Origin: Ruminococcus sp. | GTDB taxonomy: Bacteria > Bacillota > Clostridia > Oscillospirales > Ruminococcaceae | Direction of reading: 5' to 3' | Assembly: GCA_031262835.1 (NCBI GenBank) | Contig: JAISGY010000025.1 | Span: 1-62,593 of the forward strand | DNA length: 62,593 bases | Shown here: piece by piece, positions 43,937-54,006 of the stretch | Layout of the letters: every line of letters starts with the position of its first letter | Position numbering within the stretch: the first letter of the stretch is position 1 | Made by a program: the position numbers and the translations under genes | Notes under the pieces: model-generated | Told to the model about the DNA's origin: nothing | Database searches by the model: none | What the model saw: only the letters and a program-made list of their open reading frames with translations

Positions 43937-45655
43937 ATGGAAACGCTTGATAAAAACATCTTAGGTGAATTTGTTTTTGATAAAGAAACAGCAGAAAATA
44001 TCCTTGAAAAACTAAAGTCTGCGGAAAGTTACCATGATGAAGTTTTACACAGTTCTGACAGTGCTGTTTGTTTTTCATTGTGTGATGAAATAACCGGGAA
44101 TTTTGCTGAGATTTTGCAGTTAAAACAAGAAACAAAGCTTCCGGAAAATCGCATATTCAAACAAGCTGAATGTGTAATCTATTCATTGCAGAATGTTGCC
44201 GAAGATTTCAGTAAATACAGCTCCCTCGAAAAGGCTTTATACAGGCTCGAATTTGAAACTTTCCCGATTATCGAAGAGACTACAGCAACATTTTATTATT
44301 TCAATTTCGCCGCTCTCGACAAAGGATCCGAAGAGGAATTTTGGAATCCCGAAACCGGGAAAGCGAAGGATTTGTATTTTAACAGATATATCGCGGATAG
44401 CATAAAAACCGGGGAATATAAATACGAACTTTCGGTATTGATTATTGCATACAACAAATGCGATATGACAAAAGGTTGCGTTGAAAGCCTGTTAAAATGG
44501 ATGCCGGAGGACTTAAATTACGAACTTATTCTTTGCAATCACGGTTCGACCGACGGTGTTAAAAGTTATTTTGAGAGCGTTCGTCCTACAAAACAACTCG
44601 ATATAAAGATCAACTCCTGTTCGCTTTTACAGTGCTATCTGAGGCTGGTTGAAGGAAAATACTATCTTCAAGTTTCAAATGACGTCGTATTTACTCCTAA
44701 CGCGGTTGAGAATATGTTACGCGCTTGTAAGGACGATCCGAAAATCGGTTATCTTGTACCCTCAACACCGAATGTTTCGGGATATCAGGAAACAAACATC
44801 GGGGAGTATACGACGATAGAAGAACTCAATGTTCTTGCGGAGAAAAATAATGTATATGATCCGCGAAGGCATGAAGAACGGGTGAGCCTTTGCAATCCGC
44901 TTGCATTATATCCGACGAATATTTATTTTGCTCCCGATCTTCTTATCGGCGGCAGATATTACAGGTTAGATGAACATAAATATGCGTTCCCTGACGACTT
45001 AACTTCGACTCTTATCCGCAGGAAAGGATATAAAGCCGTACTGCAAAAAGATGCGTATTGTCACCATTTCGGAAGTGTTACGCTTGGGGATGAAGTTACG
45101 GATGCCGATAAGGATAAGTCGTTTCAAAAATACACTCTATGCAGTAAAAAATTCAAGGAATATTACGGCATAAATCCATGGTCTATCGGTAAGGCTGCCG
45201 CACCACCCTTTTTCGAGGCGATGGAGCACGTTATTAAACTTGCAGGGATTGACGGACATATAGAGATCCTCGGAATAAACTGCGGACTCGGTTCGGACCC
45301 GCTTAAAATTAAAACACTGTATAAAGAAATTAAAGGGAATACCGACGTTCACATAACAAACTATACGCAATTTCCGTGGCTTTTAACCGACCTTGAAACT
45401 GTCAGTGACAAGGCGGTTTACGCCGAAGATTTAATGACTCTCCTGAAAGCAGAAAAACCGGAAAGCTATAACTATGTTGTCTTGGAAATTCCCGCGAATT
45501 TAGAATATCATACAAAAGAGTTTATTGACCGATGCACCGAACTTGTTGTATACGGCGGAGTGTTTTCTATCTGGTGTATTGAAGATTATGACATTAACGC
45601 TGAAAACGTGATGAATTATATTGAATATCCTTTTCACAGTATGGTGAAGAAATAA
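43937..45655 (+). CDS. Glycosyltransferase family 2 fused to methyltransferase-like domain (copy 1)
   Basis: A 572-residue soluble protein in three parts. Residues ~1-165: a helical domain unknown to me (ends in NPETGKAKDLYFNRYIADSI). Residues ~170-400: GT-A fold glycosyltransferase, ELSVLIIAYNKCDMTKGCVE, YELILCNHGSTDG, QVSNDVVFTPNAVENMLRAC. Residues ~420-572: a Rossmann-like domain with ILGINCGLGSDPLKIK, resembling the SAM site of class I methyltransferases. The start ATG 43937 matches copy 2 (both 572 residues) and leaves a sensible leader after the promoter; ATG 43919 is an alternative. First gene of the cluster, 12 bases before a ThDP enzyme. Donor and acceptor sugars are unknown. Confidence 0.85.
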   Translation: METLDKNILGEFVFDKETAENILEKLKSAESYHDEVLHSSDSAVCFSLCDEITGNFAEILQLKQETKLPENRIFKQAECVIYSLQNVAEDFSKYSSLEKALYRLEFETFPIIEETTATFYYFNFAALDKGSEEEFWNPETGKAKDLYFNRYIADSIKTGEYKYELSVLIIAYNKCDMTKGCVESLLKWMPEDLNYELILCNHGSTDGVKSYFESVRPTKQLDIKINSCSLLQCYLRLVEGKYYLQVSNDVVFTPNAVENMLRACKDDPKIGYLVPSTPNVSGYQETNIGEYTTIEELNVLAEKNNVYDPRRHEERVSLCNPLALYPTNIYFAPDLLIGGRYYRLDEHKYAFPDDLTSTLIRRKGYKAVLQKDAYCHHFGSVTLGDEVTDADKDKSFQKYTLCSKKFKEYYGINPWSIGKAAAPPFFEAMEHVIKLAGIDGHIEILGINCGLGSDPLKIKTLYKEIKGNTDVHITNYTQFPWLLTDLETVSDKAVYAEDLMTLLKAEKPESYNYVVLEIPANLEYHTKEFIDRCTELVVYGGVFSIWCIEDYDINAENVMNYIEYPFHSMVKK

Positions 45656-45667
45656 CCCGAGGTTTAC

Positions 45668-47449
45668 ATGAAAAAAAGAGTAGCAGATTATATTGCGGAC
45701 TTTCTTGCCGATAATGGTATAACACAGCTTTTTTCCGTCGTTGGCGGGGGTGCTATGCACCTTAACAACGCTTTCGGAATAAACGAGCGGATTAATGTTA
45801 TATACAATCATCACGAACAAGCGTCAGCAATTGCGGCTGAAGGGTATTTCAGAGCTTCAAATAAGATTGCGGCTGTCTGTGTTACGACCGGACCGGGCGG
45901 GACAAATGCAATTACCGGGGTTTTAAGCGCATGGCTCGACAATGTACCCCTTATTGTAATCAGCGGACAGGTCAGAAGCGATATTACCGTCGATAGCACG
46001 GGTCTTAACCTTCGTCAGCTCGGTGAACAGGAATACGATATAGTCCGCTCGATAGCACCGATGACGAAATATTCCGTTATGGTTAAAGACGCGAATATGA
46101 TAAAATACCATCTTGGAAAAGCTCTTTACCTTGCCATGCATGAGCGAAAGGGTCCTGTTTGGATTGATGTTCCGCTTAACCTCCAAGCAGCGACAATTGA
46201 AACGGATGAACTGCCGGGATTTACCCCCGATGAAGAAACCGGCGTTTCGGACGAAGTTATTGGAAAAATCATTGAAGAGTTAAAGAATTCAAAACGCCCC
46301 GTCATAATTGCCGGTTCGGGTATAAGAATGAGCGGGAATCTTGAGCCGTTTATTAAGCTTTCAAAAAAACTTAACCTTCCGATAGTCAGTCCGAACTCAA
46401 CAACCGATTATTTCACGGCTGACGATGAAAATTACTATGGTATGTACGGTATTGTCGGGGGACGCTGCGGTAATTTTATTGTACAGAATTCCGACCTTCT
46501 TCTCTGTCTCGGAGCAAGAATGAGCCTAACACAGATCGGTTTCAACTATAACGAATTTTCACCCTTTTCCCGCAAGATTGTAGTCGATATTGACAATGAA
46601 GAGCTTAAAAAGCCTACGATGAAGATTGATTTACCGATACTTGCCGATGTCGGCGATGTTATAAAGAAATTGACAGATGCTTCTTTTGAAGTCAACTTAA
46701 GTGCTAAACAGGATTGGTTTTTATATTGTAAATCTATAAAATCAAGATACTATTACGAGAAGCGGGTTTGGGGCGACAATATAAGCGTCTATCAGTTCGG
46801 CGATGTATTTTTAAGTAAAGCAGAGGATGATGCTTTAGTTGTTCTCGGCACTAATACCGCCTGTGTCAGCTTACTCCAGCGCGGAATAAAGAAACAAGGT
46901 CAACGCCTCATATTCAACGCAAATTGCAGGACGCTCGGATACGATCTTCCGGCAAGTATCGGCGCATACCTGTCGGCGGGGAAGACTGTGTACTGTATAA
47001 CCGGGGACGGAAGCTTCCAGATGAATTTACAGGAAATGCAGACTATCGTTCATCATAAACTCCCGATAAAAATCATAATTTTCAACAATTTTTCTTATCA
47101 AACTATCGTTAACACACAGAAAAATTTTTTCGGCGGTGTACTTTCGGGCTGTACCGGCGAAAGCGGAATAACATTCCCGAGCAATGAAAAGTTGTCGTTC
47201 ACTTACGGCTTTCCGTTTAAGAAAATCGAGAAATCGAGTGAAATCGAAAGCGGAATAGAGTGGCTTTTAAACGAAAAATCTTACTGTCTTCTTGAAATTG
47301 TACAGAATGAGCCGGACCCGGTTATACCGAAGCTTTTAAGCAAGAAACTTCCCGATGGCAGTATGATATCGCCGCCGATTGACGACCTGTCGCCGTTCTT
47401 ATCGGAAGATGAATATAAAGCTGCTAAGTTTGAAAATTTTAAAAGGTAG
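45668..47449 (+). CDS. ThDP-dependent acetolactate synthase-like enzyme, YerE-type candidate (copy 1)
   Basis: Thiamine-diphosphate enzyme of 593 residues with the three-domain plan of acetolactate synthase. N-terminal Pyr domain: [14 protein letters not shown] and the catalytic Glu in [14 protein letters not shown], then TTGPGGTNAITGVLSAW. Middle domain: [13 protein letters not shown]-terminal PP domain: [20 protein letters not shown] and the ThDP-binding GDGSFQMN...IIFNN. In O-antigen loci such homologs (YerE) add an acetyl unit from pyruvate to a 4-keto sugar, making a branched sugar; the RfbH and SDR genes downstream fit that role. Alternatives are another pyruvate- or keto-acid decarboxylating carboligase. 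It ends 3 bases before copy 2 of the glycosyltransferase. Confidence 0.82.
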   Translation: MKKRVADYIADFLADNGITQLFSVVGGGAMHLNNAFGINERINVIYNHHEQASAIAAEGYFRASNKIAAVCVTTGPGGTNAITGVLSAWLDNVPLIVISGQVRSDITVDSTGLNLRQLGEQEYDIVRSIAPMTKYSVMVKDANMIKYHLGKALYLAMHERKGPVWIDVPLNLQAATIETDELPGFTPDEETGVSDEVIGKIIEELKNSKRPVIIAGSGIRMSGNLEPFIKLSKKLNLPIVSPNSTTDYFTADDENYYGMYGIVGGRCGNFIVQNSDLLLCLGARMSLTQIGFNYNEFSPFSRKIVVDIDNEELKKPTMKIDLPILADVGDVIKKLTDASFEVNLSAKQDWFLYCKSIKSRYYYEKRVWGDNISVYQFGDVFLSKAEDDALVVLGTNTACVSLLQRGIKKQGQRLIFNANCRTLGYDLPASIGAYLSAGKTVYCITGDGSFQMNLQEMQTIVHHKLPIKIIIFNNFSYQTIVNTQKNFFGGVLSGCTGESGITFPSNEKLSFTYGFPFKKIEKSSEIESGIEWLLNEKSYCLLEIVQNEPDPVIPKLLSKKLPDGSMISPPIDDLSPFLSEDEYKAAKFENFKR

Positions 47450-47452
47450 TGA

Positions 47453-49171
47453 ATGAAAATGCTTGATAAAAACATCTTGGGCGAAATTGTTTTTGATAAG
47501 GTTACGGCAGAAAAAATCCTTGAAAAACTAAAGTCTGCGGAAAGTTATCGCGATAATATTTTACAGAGCTCCGACAGTGCCGTCTGTTTTTCACAGTGTG
47601 ATGAGATAACCGGGATTTTTGACGAGATTTTACAGCTAAAACAAGATACAGAACTTCCGGAAAATCGCATATTCAAACAAGCTGAGTGTGTGATCTATTC
47701 GGTGCAGAATGTTGCCGAAGATTTCAGTAAACACGACTCCCTCGAAAAGGCTAAATACAGGCTCGAATTTGAAACTTTCCCGATTATTGAAGAGACTATA
47801 GCAACATTTTATTACTTTAATTTCGCCGCTTTAGATAAAGAATCCGAAGAGGAATTTTGGAATCCCGAAACGGGGAAAGCGAAGGATTTGTGGTGCAACA
47901 GATATATCGCGGAAAGCATAAAAACCGGGGAATATAAATACGAACTTTCTATAATGATTTTAGCATACAACCACTGTGAGATGACAAAACAGTGCGTAGA
48001 GAGTTTATTAAGATGGATGCCGGAGGGATTAAATTACGAACTTATCCTTTGCAATCACGGTTCAACCGACGATGTTAAAAGTTATTTTGAAAGTGTTAAG
48101 CCGACAAAACAGCTTGATTTGAAGATTAACTCCTGTTCGCTATTACAAAGTCTTTCACGGTTAATAGAAGGTAAATATTATCTTTCAATCTCCAATGATG
48201 TTATTATTACCCCTAATGCGGTTGAAAATATGCTGCGCGCCTGTAAGGATGATCCGAAAATCGGTTACCTCGTACCCACAACACCGAATGTTTCCGGATA
48301 TCAGAATACAAATATCGGGGCGTATACGACGATAGAAGAACTCAATATTCTTGCGGAAAAAAATAATATATATGATCCGCGAAGGCATGAAGAACGCGTG
48401 AACCTTTGCAATCCAGCTTCATTTTATCCGACGAGTGTTTATTTTGCTCCCGATATTCTTATTACCGGTAAAACCTACCGGATTGATGAACATAAATATT
48501 CATTCCCGGACGACTTAGCATCGATGCTTGTTCGCAGGAAAGGCTATAAAATTGTACTTCAAAGAGATGCATATTGTCATCATTTTGGAAGTGCAACGCT
48601 TAGTACGGAAGTTACAGATAATGATCTTATTGAAAGCGGCAATAAATACAAAGAAAGCAGAAGATTATTCAAAAAGTATTACGGTATAAATCCATGGTCA
48701 GTCGGTAGGGTTGCCGCACCGGCCTTTATCGAGGCGATGGAGCACGTTAATAAACTTGCAGGGATAGAAGGACATATAGAGATCCTCGGAATAAACAGCG
48801 GACTCGGTGCTCTTCCGCTTAGAATTAAAACACTTTATAAAGAAATTACAGGGAACACCGACGTTCATATAACAAACTATACGAACTTTCCGTGGTTTTT
48901 AACCGACTTGAAAACTGTCAGTGACAAGGCGGTTTACGCCGAAGACTTAATGGCTCTCCTGAAAGCAGAAAAACCGGAAAGCTATAACTATGTTGTCATG
49001 GAAATTCCCGCGAATAAAGAATACCATACAAGGGAATTTATTGACCTATGCACGGAGCTCGTTGTATACGGCGGAGTGTTTGCTATCTGGTGTATTGAAG
49101 ATTATGACATTAACGATGAAAACGTGTTGGATTATCTTAAATATCCTTTTCGCACTATGTTGAAGAAATAA
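47453..49171 (+). CDS. Glycosyltransferase family 2 fused to methyltransferase-like domain (copy 2)
   Basis: A 572-residue paralog of 43937-45655 with the same three-part plan: helical N-domain, GT-A domain (ELSIMILAYNHCEMTKQCVE, YELILCNHGSTDD, SISNDVIITPNAVENMLRAC), and Rossmann-like C-domain (ILGINSGLGALPLRIKTLY). Differences cluster in the GT segment around QSLSRLIEGKYYLSI, in SFYPTSVYFAPDILITGKTY, and in the C-domain motif (NSGLGALP for NCGLGSDP), so acceptor or donor preference may differ. Possible starts ATG 47453 or 47459; AAAAGG lies in the end of the previous gene. 12 bases separate it from the next ThDP gene. Confidence 0.85.
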   Translation: MKMLDKNILGEIVFDKVTAEKILEKLKSAESYRDNILQSSDSAVCFSQCDEITGIFDEILQLKQDTELPENRIFKQAECVIYSVQNVAEDFSKHDSLEKAKYRLEFETFPIIEETIATFYYFNFAALDKESEEEFWNPETGKAKDLWCNRYIAESIKTGEYKYELSIMILAYNHCEMTKQCVESLLRWMPEGLNYELILCNHGSTDDVKSYFESVKPTKQLDLKINSCSLLQSLSRLIEGKYYLSISNDVIITPNAVENMLRACKDDPKIGYLVPTTPNVSGYQNTNIGAYTTIEELNILAEKNNIYDPRRHEERVNLCNPASFYPTSVYFAPDILITGKTYRIDEHKYSFPDDLASMLVRRKGYKIVLQRDAYCHHFGSATLSTEVTDNDLIESGNKYKESRRLFKKYYGINPWSVGRVAAPAFIEAMEHVNKLAGIEGHIEILGINSGLGALPLRIKTLYKEITGNTDVHITNYTNFPWFLTDLKTVSDKAVYAEDLMALLKAEKPESYNYVVMEIPANKEYHTREFIDLCTELVVYGGVFAIWCIEDYDINDENVLDYLKYPFRTMLKK

Positions 49172-49183
49172 CCCGAGGTTTAC

Positions 49184-50974
49184 ATGAAAAAAAGAGTAGC
49201 AGATTACATTGCGGATTTTCTTGCCGATAACGGTATAACACAGCTTTTTTCTGTCGTTGGCGGGGGTGCTATGCACCTTAACAACGCTTTCGGAACGAAC
49301 AAGCGGCTTAACATTATCTATAACCATCACGAACAAGCGTCAGCCATTGCGGCGGAAGGTTATAGTCGGATTGACAATAAAATTGCAGCGGTTTGCGTTA
49401 CAAGCGGACCGGGCGGAACGAACGCGCTCACCGGCGTTCTTTGTGCGTGGCAGGACAGCTTGCCTATGATTATTATCAGCGGTCAGGTCAGAAGCGATAT
49501 TACGGTCGAGAGTACGGGTCTTGATCTGCGCCAATTCGGCGAACAGGAATATTACATCATTCGTTCCGTCGCGCCGATGACGAAATATGCCGTTACGGTT
49601 AACGACGCAAATATGATAAAATACCATCTTGAAAAAGCTCTTTACCTTACCATGCACGGGCGGAAAGGTCCTGTTTGGATTGATGTTCCGCTTAATATTC
49701 AGGGTGCTGTAATTGAAACGGATGATTTGCCCGAGTTTATCCTCGAAAATGATACATTGCCGTCTGATGAAATTATCTCGAAGATGATTTCAATGATACA
49801 TGATTCAAAGCGTCCTCTTATTATTGCAGGCTCGGGAATAAGAACAAGCAACAGTCTTAAGGCACTTGAAAACCTTTCGGAAAAACTTAATATTCCTATT
49901 ATCACTCCTACATCAACGGTCGATTATTTTAACTCCGACCATGATAATTACTATGGAATGTTCGGAACAGTCGGCGGACGCTGCGGAAACTTTTTGGTTC
50001 AAAACGCCGACCTGTTAATCTGCCTCGGCGCAAGAATGAGCTTTAAACAGATTGGATTTAACTATCAAAAATTCTCGCCCGATTCAAAGAAGATTGTTGT
50101 TGATGCGGACAGCGAAGAATTGAAAAAACCGACGATAAAAATAGATCTTTCTGTTTGCGGTGATGTCAGTGACGTTATGGGGAAACTCTCGGACGCTAAT
50201 TTAGATTCAGAAAAGTCTGATAAGAGGGAATGGATTTCATACTGTAAATTTATTAAGTCAAAATACAGTATTGAAAAAAGAAATTTCAGCGAAAACATCA
50301 GCGCGTATCGTTTCGGCGAGGTGTTCTTTAACAAGGCAGAAAGCGATGTTATAGCGGTCTTGGGAAACAACTGCGCGGCGGTTAGTCTTCTCCAACTCGG
50401 CATAAAAAAGCAGGGTCAGCGTATGTTCGGCAATGTTAACTGCGGAACGATGGGGTATGACCTTCCGGCAAGTATCGGTGCGGCAACTGCTGCCGGAAGA
50501 TCTGTGTGTTGTCTGACCGGCGACGGCAGTTTTCAGATGAATATTCAAGAACTTCAAACAATTGTTCATAACAAATTGCCGGTGAAAATCGTTATCTTTA
50601 ATAACTCCGCTTATCAGGCGATTGTACAGACACAAACTTATTTCTTTTCCGGTGTTCTTTCAGGCTGTACCGGAGAGAGCGGAGTAAGCTTTCCGAGTTT
50701 TGAAAAAATCGCGAATGCGTATGGTTTTCCGTTTAGAAAAATCGAAAGAACAAGTGAGATTGAGTCTGCTGTCGATTGGCTTTTTTGTGAGGAGTCTTAT
50801 TGTATTCTTGAAATTGTTCAGAACGAATCAGACCCGATTATACCTAAACTCTCAAGCAAAAAACTTGCCGACGGCGGAATGGTTTCACCGCCGATTGATG
50901 ACCTGTTCCCGTTCTTGCCGGAAGATGAATATAAGGCTGCTAAGTTTGAAAATTTTGCGGGCGGTTTGATATGA
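49184..50974 (+). CDS. ThDP-dependent acetolactate synthase-like enzyme, YerE-type candidate (copy 2)
   Basis: A 596-residue paralog of 45668-47449. The catalytic Glu ([14 protein letters not shown]), [16 protein letters not shown], and the ThDP motif [20 protein letters not shown] with [10 protein letters not shown] are kept. The last residues differ (FENFAGGLI instead of FENFKR), giving a 4-base ATGA overlap with the NeuB-like gene. It is more diverged from copy 1 than the paired glycosyltransferases are, especially near 190-240 and in the middle domain, so the two enzymes may use different sugar substrates. Confidence 0.82.
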   Translation: MKKRVADYIADFLADNGITQLFSVVGGGAMHLNNAFGTNKRLNIIYNHHEQASAIAAEGYSRIDNKIAAVCVTSGPGGTNALTGVLCAWQDSLPMIIISGQVRSDITVESTGLDLRQFGEQEYYIIRSVAPMTKYAVTVNDANMIKYHLEKALYLTMHGRKGPVWIDVPLNIQGAVIETDDLPEFILENDTLPSDEIISKMISMIHDSKRPLIIAGSGIRTSNSLKALENLSEKLNIPIITPTSTVDYFNSDHDNYYGMFGTVGGRCGNFLVQNADLLICLGARMSFKQIGFNYQKFSPDSKKIVVDADSEELKKPTIKIDLSVCGDVSDVMGKLSDANLDSEKSDKREWISYCKFIKSKYSIEKRNFSENISAYRFGEVFFNKAESDVIAVLGNNCAAVSLLQLGIKKQGQRMFGNVNCGTMGYDLPASIGAATAAGRSVCCLTGDGSFQMNIQELQTIVHNKLPVKIVIFNNSAYQAIVQTQTYFFSGVLSGCTGESGVSFPSFEKIANAYGFPFRKIERTSEIESAVDWLFCEESYCILEIVQNESDPIIPKLSSKKLADGGMVSPPIDDLFPFLPEDEYKAAKFENFAGGLI

Positions 50975-52008
50975 AAAACTTTAATATCGGCAGTATAAAA
51001 ATAGGGGAAGTTCCGCTTGTTATTCCCGAAATAGGGATAAATCACGGAGGTTCACTTGAAACTGCTTTAAAGATGGTTGATGCAGCAGCAGCAGCGGGAG
51101 CGAGGCTCATAAAGCACCAGACGCATATCGTCGAAGATGAAATGTCGGCTGCCGCAAGAAAAATTATCCCCGGGAATTCCGATAAATCTATCTACGAAAT
51201 AATGGCTCGCTGTGCACTTGATGAAGACGAAGAACGCGAAATGATGCGTTATACGGAAAGCAAAGGGCTCGAATTTATAAGCACTCCGTTTTCGAGGGCG
51301 GCGGCGATTCGCCTTGAAAAATTCGGGGTTAAAGCGTACAAAATCGGCTCGGGTGAGATGAATAATCTCCCGCTTATAAGACATATTGCGTCGTATGGAA
51401 AACCGATGATTGTTTCTACAGGAATGAATACGATCGAAGCAATTGAAGAAACGGTTAACATATTGGAGCAAAAAAATGTGCCTTTCGCGCTCCTTCATAC
51501 GACGAATTTGTATCCGACAAAACCTTCGGAAGTGCGCTTCGGTGCGATGATGAAGATGGCGGAGCATTTTAGCGGAGTTCCCTTCGGGCTTTCCGACCAC
51601 ACTCTCAATAACAACGCCTGTATCGGTGCCGCGGCACTTGGAGCGAGCATTCTCGAGCGGCATTTTACCGATGATAAAAGCCGCTCGGGTGAAGATATAA
51701 TATGCTCAATGGACGGGCGTGATCTTTCCGAACTTATTAAGGCAAGTCATGAAGTTTATCTTATGCGCGGCGGTGAAAAAAAGGCTCTTGAAGAGGAACA
51801 GGTAACGATTGATTTCGCGTTTGCAACTGTTGTAGCAACTAAAGATATAAAGAAAGACGAGAAATTTACCGATGAAAATATCTGGGTAAAACGCCCGGGA
51901 ACAGGCGAAATTCCGGCAAAAGATTTTGATAAAATTATCGGAAAAACTGCTGCCTCAGATATTACAAAAGACACGCACATTAAAAAGGGTATGATATGTA
52001 TAAATTAG
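50971..52008 (+). CDS. NeuB-like nonulosonate (sialic acid family) synthase
   Basis: Condenses phosphoenolpyruvate with a six-carbon sugar to make a nine-carbon sugar acid (N-acetylneuraminate, legionaminate or relative), 345 residues. TIM-barrel domain: [75 protein letters not shown] and [16 protein letters not shown]-terminal antifreeze-like SAF domain near 285-345 ([16 protein letters not shown]). The start overlaps the ThDP gene by 4 bases. With the NeuC-like gene next, a sialic/legionaminic-type pathway is suggested, but no CMP-sugar synthetase (NeuA) is in the window. Confidence 0.93.
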   Translation: MKNFNIGSIKIGEVPLVIPEIGINHGGSLETALKMVDAAAAAGARLIKHQTHIVEDEMSAAARKIIPGNSDKSIYEIMARCALDEDEEREMMRYTESKGLEFISTPFSRAAAIRLEKFGVKAYKIGSGEMNNLPLIRHIASYGKPMIVSTGMNTIEAIEETVNILEQKNVPFALLHTTNLYPTKPSEVRFGAMMKMAEHFSGVPFGLSDHTLNNNACIGAAALGASILERHFTDDKSRSGEDIICSMDGRDLSELIKASHEVYLMRGGEKKALEEEQVTIDFAFATVVATKDIKKDEKFTDENIWVKRPGTGEIPAKDFDKIIGKTAASDITKDTHIKKGMICIN

Positions 52009-53165
52009 TCTTTTTAACGGGTACGAGAGCCGATTACGGTAAACTGAAATCTATCATGCAGTTTTGCGAAAAAGACCGTTCTTTTGAAGTTTACGTTTAC
52101 GTTACAGGTATGCATCTTCGTAAGGAATACGGTCAAACGGCAGATGAAATAAAAAAAGACGGTTACAAGAATATCATCATCAATGAAGACTATACAGTGA
52201 CCGATAAGATGGACGAAAATGCCGCGCTCACAATCCTCTCGTTTTCAAAATTCGTTCGTAAGATTAACCCCGATTTAATCATAATACACGGCGACAGGAC
52301 CGAGCCGCTTGCAGGCGCGGCGGTAGGTGTATTAAACAATATAAAGGTCGCACATATCGAGGGCGGAGAGGTGTCGGGGACGGCTGACGAATTTATGCGG
52401 CACGCTGTTACGAAACTTTCGAGCTATCATTTTGTTGCTAACGACGAAGCAAAATTCCGCGTACTTCAACTTGGCGAAAAGGAAGATAATGTGTTCGTAA
52501 TCGGTTCGCCGGATATTGATATAATGCTTTCCGAATCGCTTCCCGCACTTAAGGGAATTAAAGCAAAATACAGTATGAATTTCGACAAATATGCAATATG
52601 CATTTACCACCCGGTAACGACCGATAATGATACTGCAAAAAAGGCGGAAAACTTAGTAAACGCTCTCGAAAAATCGAAACGAAATTACATTGTTATAAAA
52701 CCGAATAACGATATAAACAATGATATAATCTGCGAGAAATTCGACAGATTAAAGGGGAACAAAAACTTTCTTTTTTATGATTCACTTCCGTTTGAAATTT
52801 TCTTAACGCTCCTTAAAAATGCGGAATTTATAATAGGCAATTCAAGCGCGGGAGTAAGAGAAGCTTGTGTTTACGGGGTCCCGGCGATTGATTTGGGAAC
52901 ACGTCAAAACAGACGTTATAACTCGCAGATCCTTAAGAATATAATCCACACAGAAGAGACGATAGAAAATATTTTAGCCGCAATTAATAATACAAATGAG
53001 CATAGATTCTACTCGAAATATTTCGGCAACGGTAATTCCGCCATACAGTTTTGCAAGGCGATTAAAAACCGGTTGGCGAAAAATGAAAACGTACAGAAAG
53101 TTTTTGTTGATCTTGAGGTTACATCAAAATCTATCGCGAATTACATTAACGAGGTTTGCTATTGA
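51996..53165 (+). CDS. NeuC-like hydrolysing UDP-N-acetylglucosamine 2-epimerase
   Basis: Converts a UDP-HexNAc to free ManNAc-type sugar for NeuB, 389 residues, GT-B-like fold. [68 protein letters not shown] and [20 protein letters not shown] match the NeuC/LegG family. It overlaps the NeuB-like gene by 13 bases. The usual VPxINIGxRQxGR end is here [16 protein letters not shown], close to family form. Confidence 0.92.
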   Translation: MYKLVFLTGTRADYGKLKSIMQFCEKDRSFEVYVYVTGMHLRKEYGQTADEIKKDGYKNIIINEDYTVTDKMDENAALTILSFSKFVRKINPDLIIIHGDRTEPLAGAAVGVLNNIKVAHIEGGEVSGTADEFMRHAVTKLSSYHFVANDEAKFRVLQLGEKEDNVFVIGSPDIDIMLSESLPALKGIKAKYSMNFDKYAICIYHPVTTDNDTAKKAENLVNALEKSKRNYIVIKPNNDINNDIICEKFDRLKGNKNFLFYDSLPFEIFLTLLKNAEFIIGNSSAGVREACVYGVPAIDLGTRQNRRYNSQILKNIIHTEETIENILAAINNTNEHRFYSKYFGNGNSAIQFCKAIKNRLAKNENVQKVFVDLEVTSKSIANYINEVCY

Positions 53166-53995
53166 AAAAAGTCGTTATTACGGGTGCGACGGGGTTTGTC
53201 GGGTTTGCCTTGACAAGAGAGCTTGTAAAGCAGGGTATTAGCGTCACTGTTCTTTGCAGGAAGGGTTCGTTAAGGCGGCGGCGGCTTGAGGGACTGCCTG
53301 TAGAAATTATTGATTGCGACTTACAGGACGCGGACGATTTCACCTTGCAGGGTGAGTATGATACCTTTTATCATCTTGCTTGGGAAGGTGAGCGAAACGA
53401 TTTTGAAGGTCAATATAAGAACATCGGGCGGACGATTTTTTGTCTTGAGCTTGCGAAAAAATGCGGCTGCGAAAGGTTTATCTGCACCGGTTCGCAGGCT
53501 GAATACGGCGAAGTTCCCGGCGACGTTTTAATTACCGAAGATACCGCTCTGAATCCGGTAACGGCGTACGGTTCGGTGAAGGTTGCGGCGTATTATCTTA
53601 TGAGAGATTTCGCAAAGCGGCTGGGGATTGATTACACGTGGGTGAGGATTTTTTCCGTCTACGGACCTAACGATAATCCGGATACGCTTATATCGCAAAT
53701 TTTAGCCGCAAAGAAAGAAAACCGCACATTCAAAATGTCAACCGACGGCGAACATATCTGGAACTATCTTCACGAAGAAGACGCGGCAAGAGGACTTATT
53801 GTTCTCGGGCAGTGCAGTGAAGCAAACACGGTTTTTAATCTTGCCGGGAATGAAAATTTGCCGCTTCGAGAGTTCATATCGAGGATTTATGGTAGGGTGG
53901 AATTTGGGACGGAAAAATGTTCCGTTAATTTGAATGTAAATGTACAAAAGATGAAAAAGCATATTCGATTCGATGATTTTTCACCGTTAATATAA
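53162..53995 (+). CDS. NAD-dependent sugar epimerase/reductase (extended SDR)
   Basis: Rossmann-fold sugar nucleotide enzyme of 277 residues. Nucleotide-binding VVITGATGFVGFALTRELVK, catalytic YGSVK (AYGSVKVAAYYLMRDFAK), FSVYGPNDNPDTLIS and HEEDAARGLIVL are all seen. It could reduce the ketone left after acetyl transfer (YerF-like), epimerise a sugar, or act in the CDP-abequose/paratose group. The start is TTG 53162 with GAGG 7 bases upstream; it overlaps the NeuC-like stop by 4 bases (TTGA). The C-terminus is slightly short for the family. Confidence 0.88.
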   Translation: MKKVVITGATGFVGFALTRELVKQGISVTVLCRKGSLRRRRLEGLPVEIIDCDLQDADDFTLQGEYDTFYHLAWEGERNDFEGQYKNIGRTIFCLELAKKCGCERFICTGSQAEYGEVPGDVLITEDTALNPVTAYGSVKVAAYYLMRDFAKRLGIDYTWVRIFSVYGPNDNPDTLISQILAAKKENRTFKMSTDGEHIWNYLHEEDAARGLIVLGQCSEANTVFNLAGNENLPLREFISRIYGRVEFGTEKCSVNLNVNVQKMKKHIRFDDFSPLI

Positions 53996-54006
53996 GAGGG
54001 AATAAT

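Larger units (their letters stand above)
43937..50974. repeat. Tandem duplication, unit 3516 bp (glycosyltransferase + ThDP enzyme)
   Basis: The starts of both genes and the end of the first are exactly 3516 bases apart in the two copies (43937/47453, 45655/49171, 45668/49184), and the junction AACCCGAGGTTTACATG before each ThDP gene is identical. Divergence is moderate and mostly single-base. Confidence 0.93.

Noticed and set aside
43937-50974. Insertion sequence or transposon as the cause of the tandem duplication
   Set aside because: No transposase, terminal inverted repeats or target-site duplications were seen at the borders.
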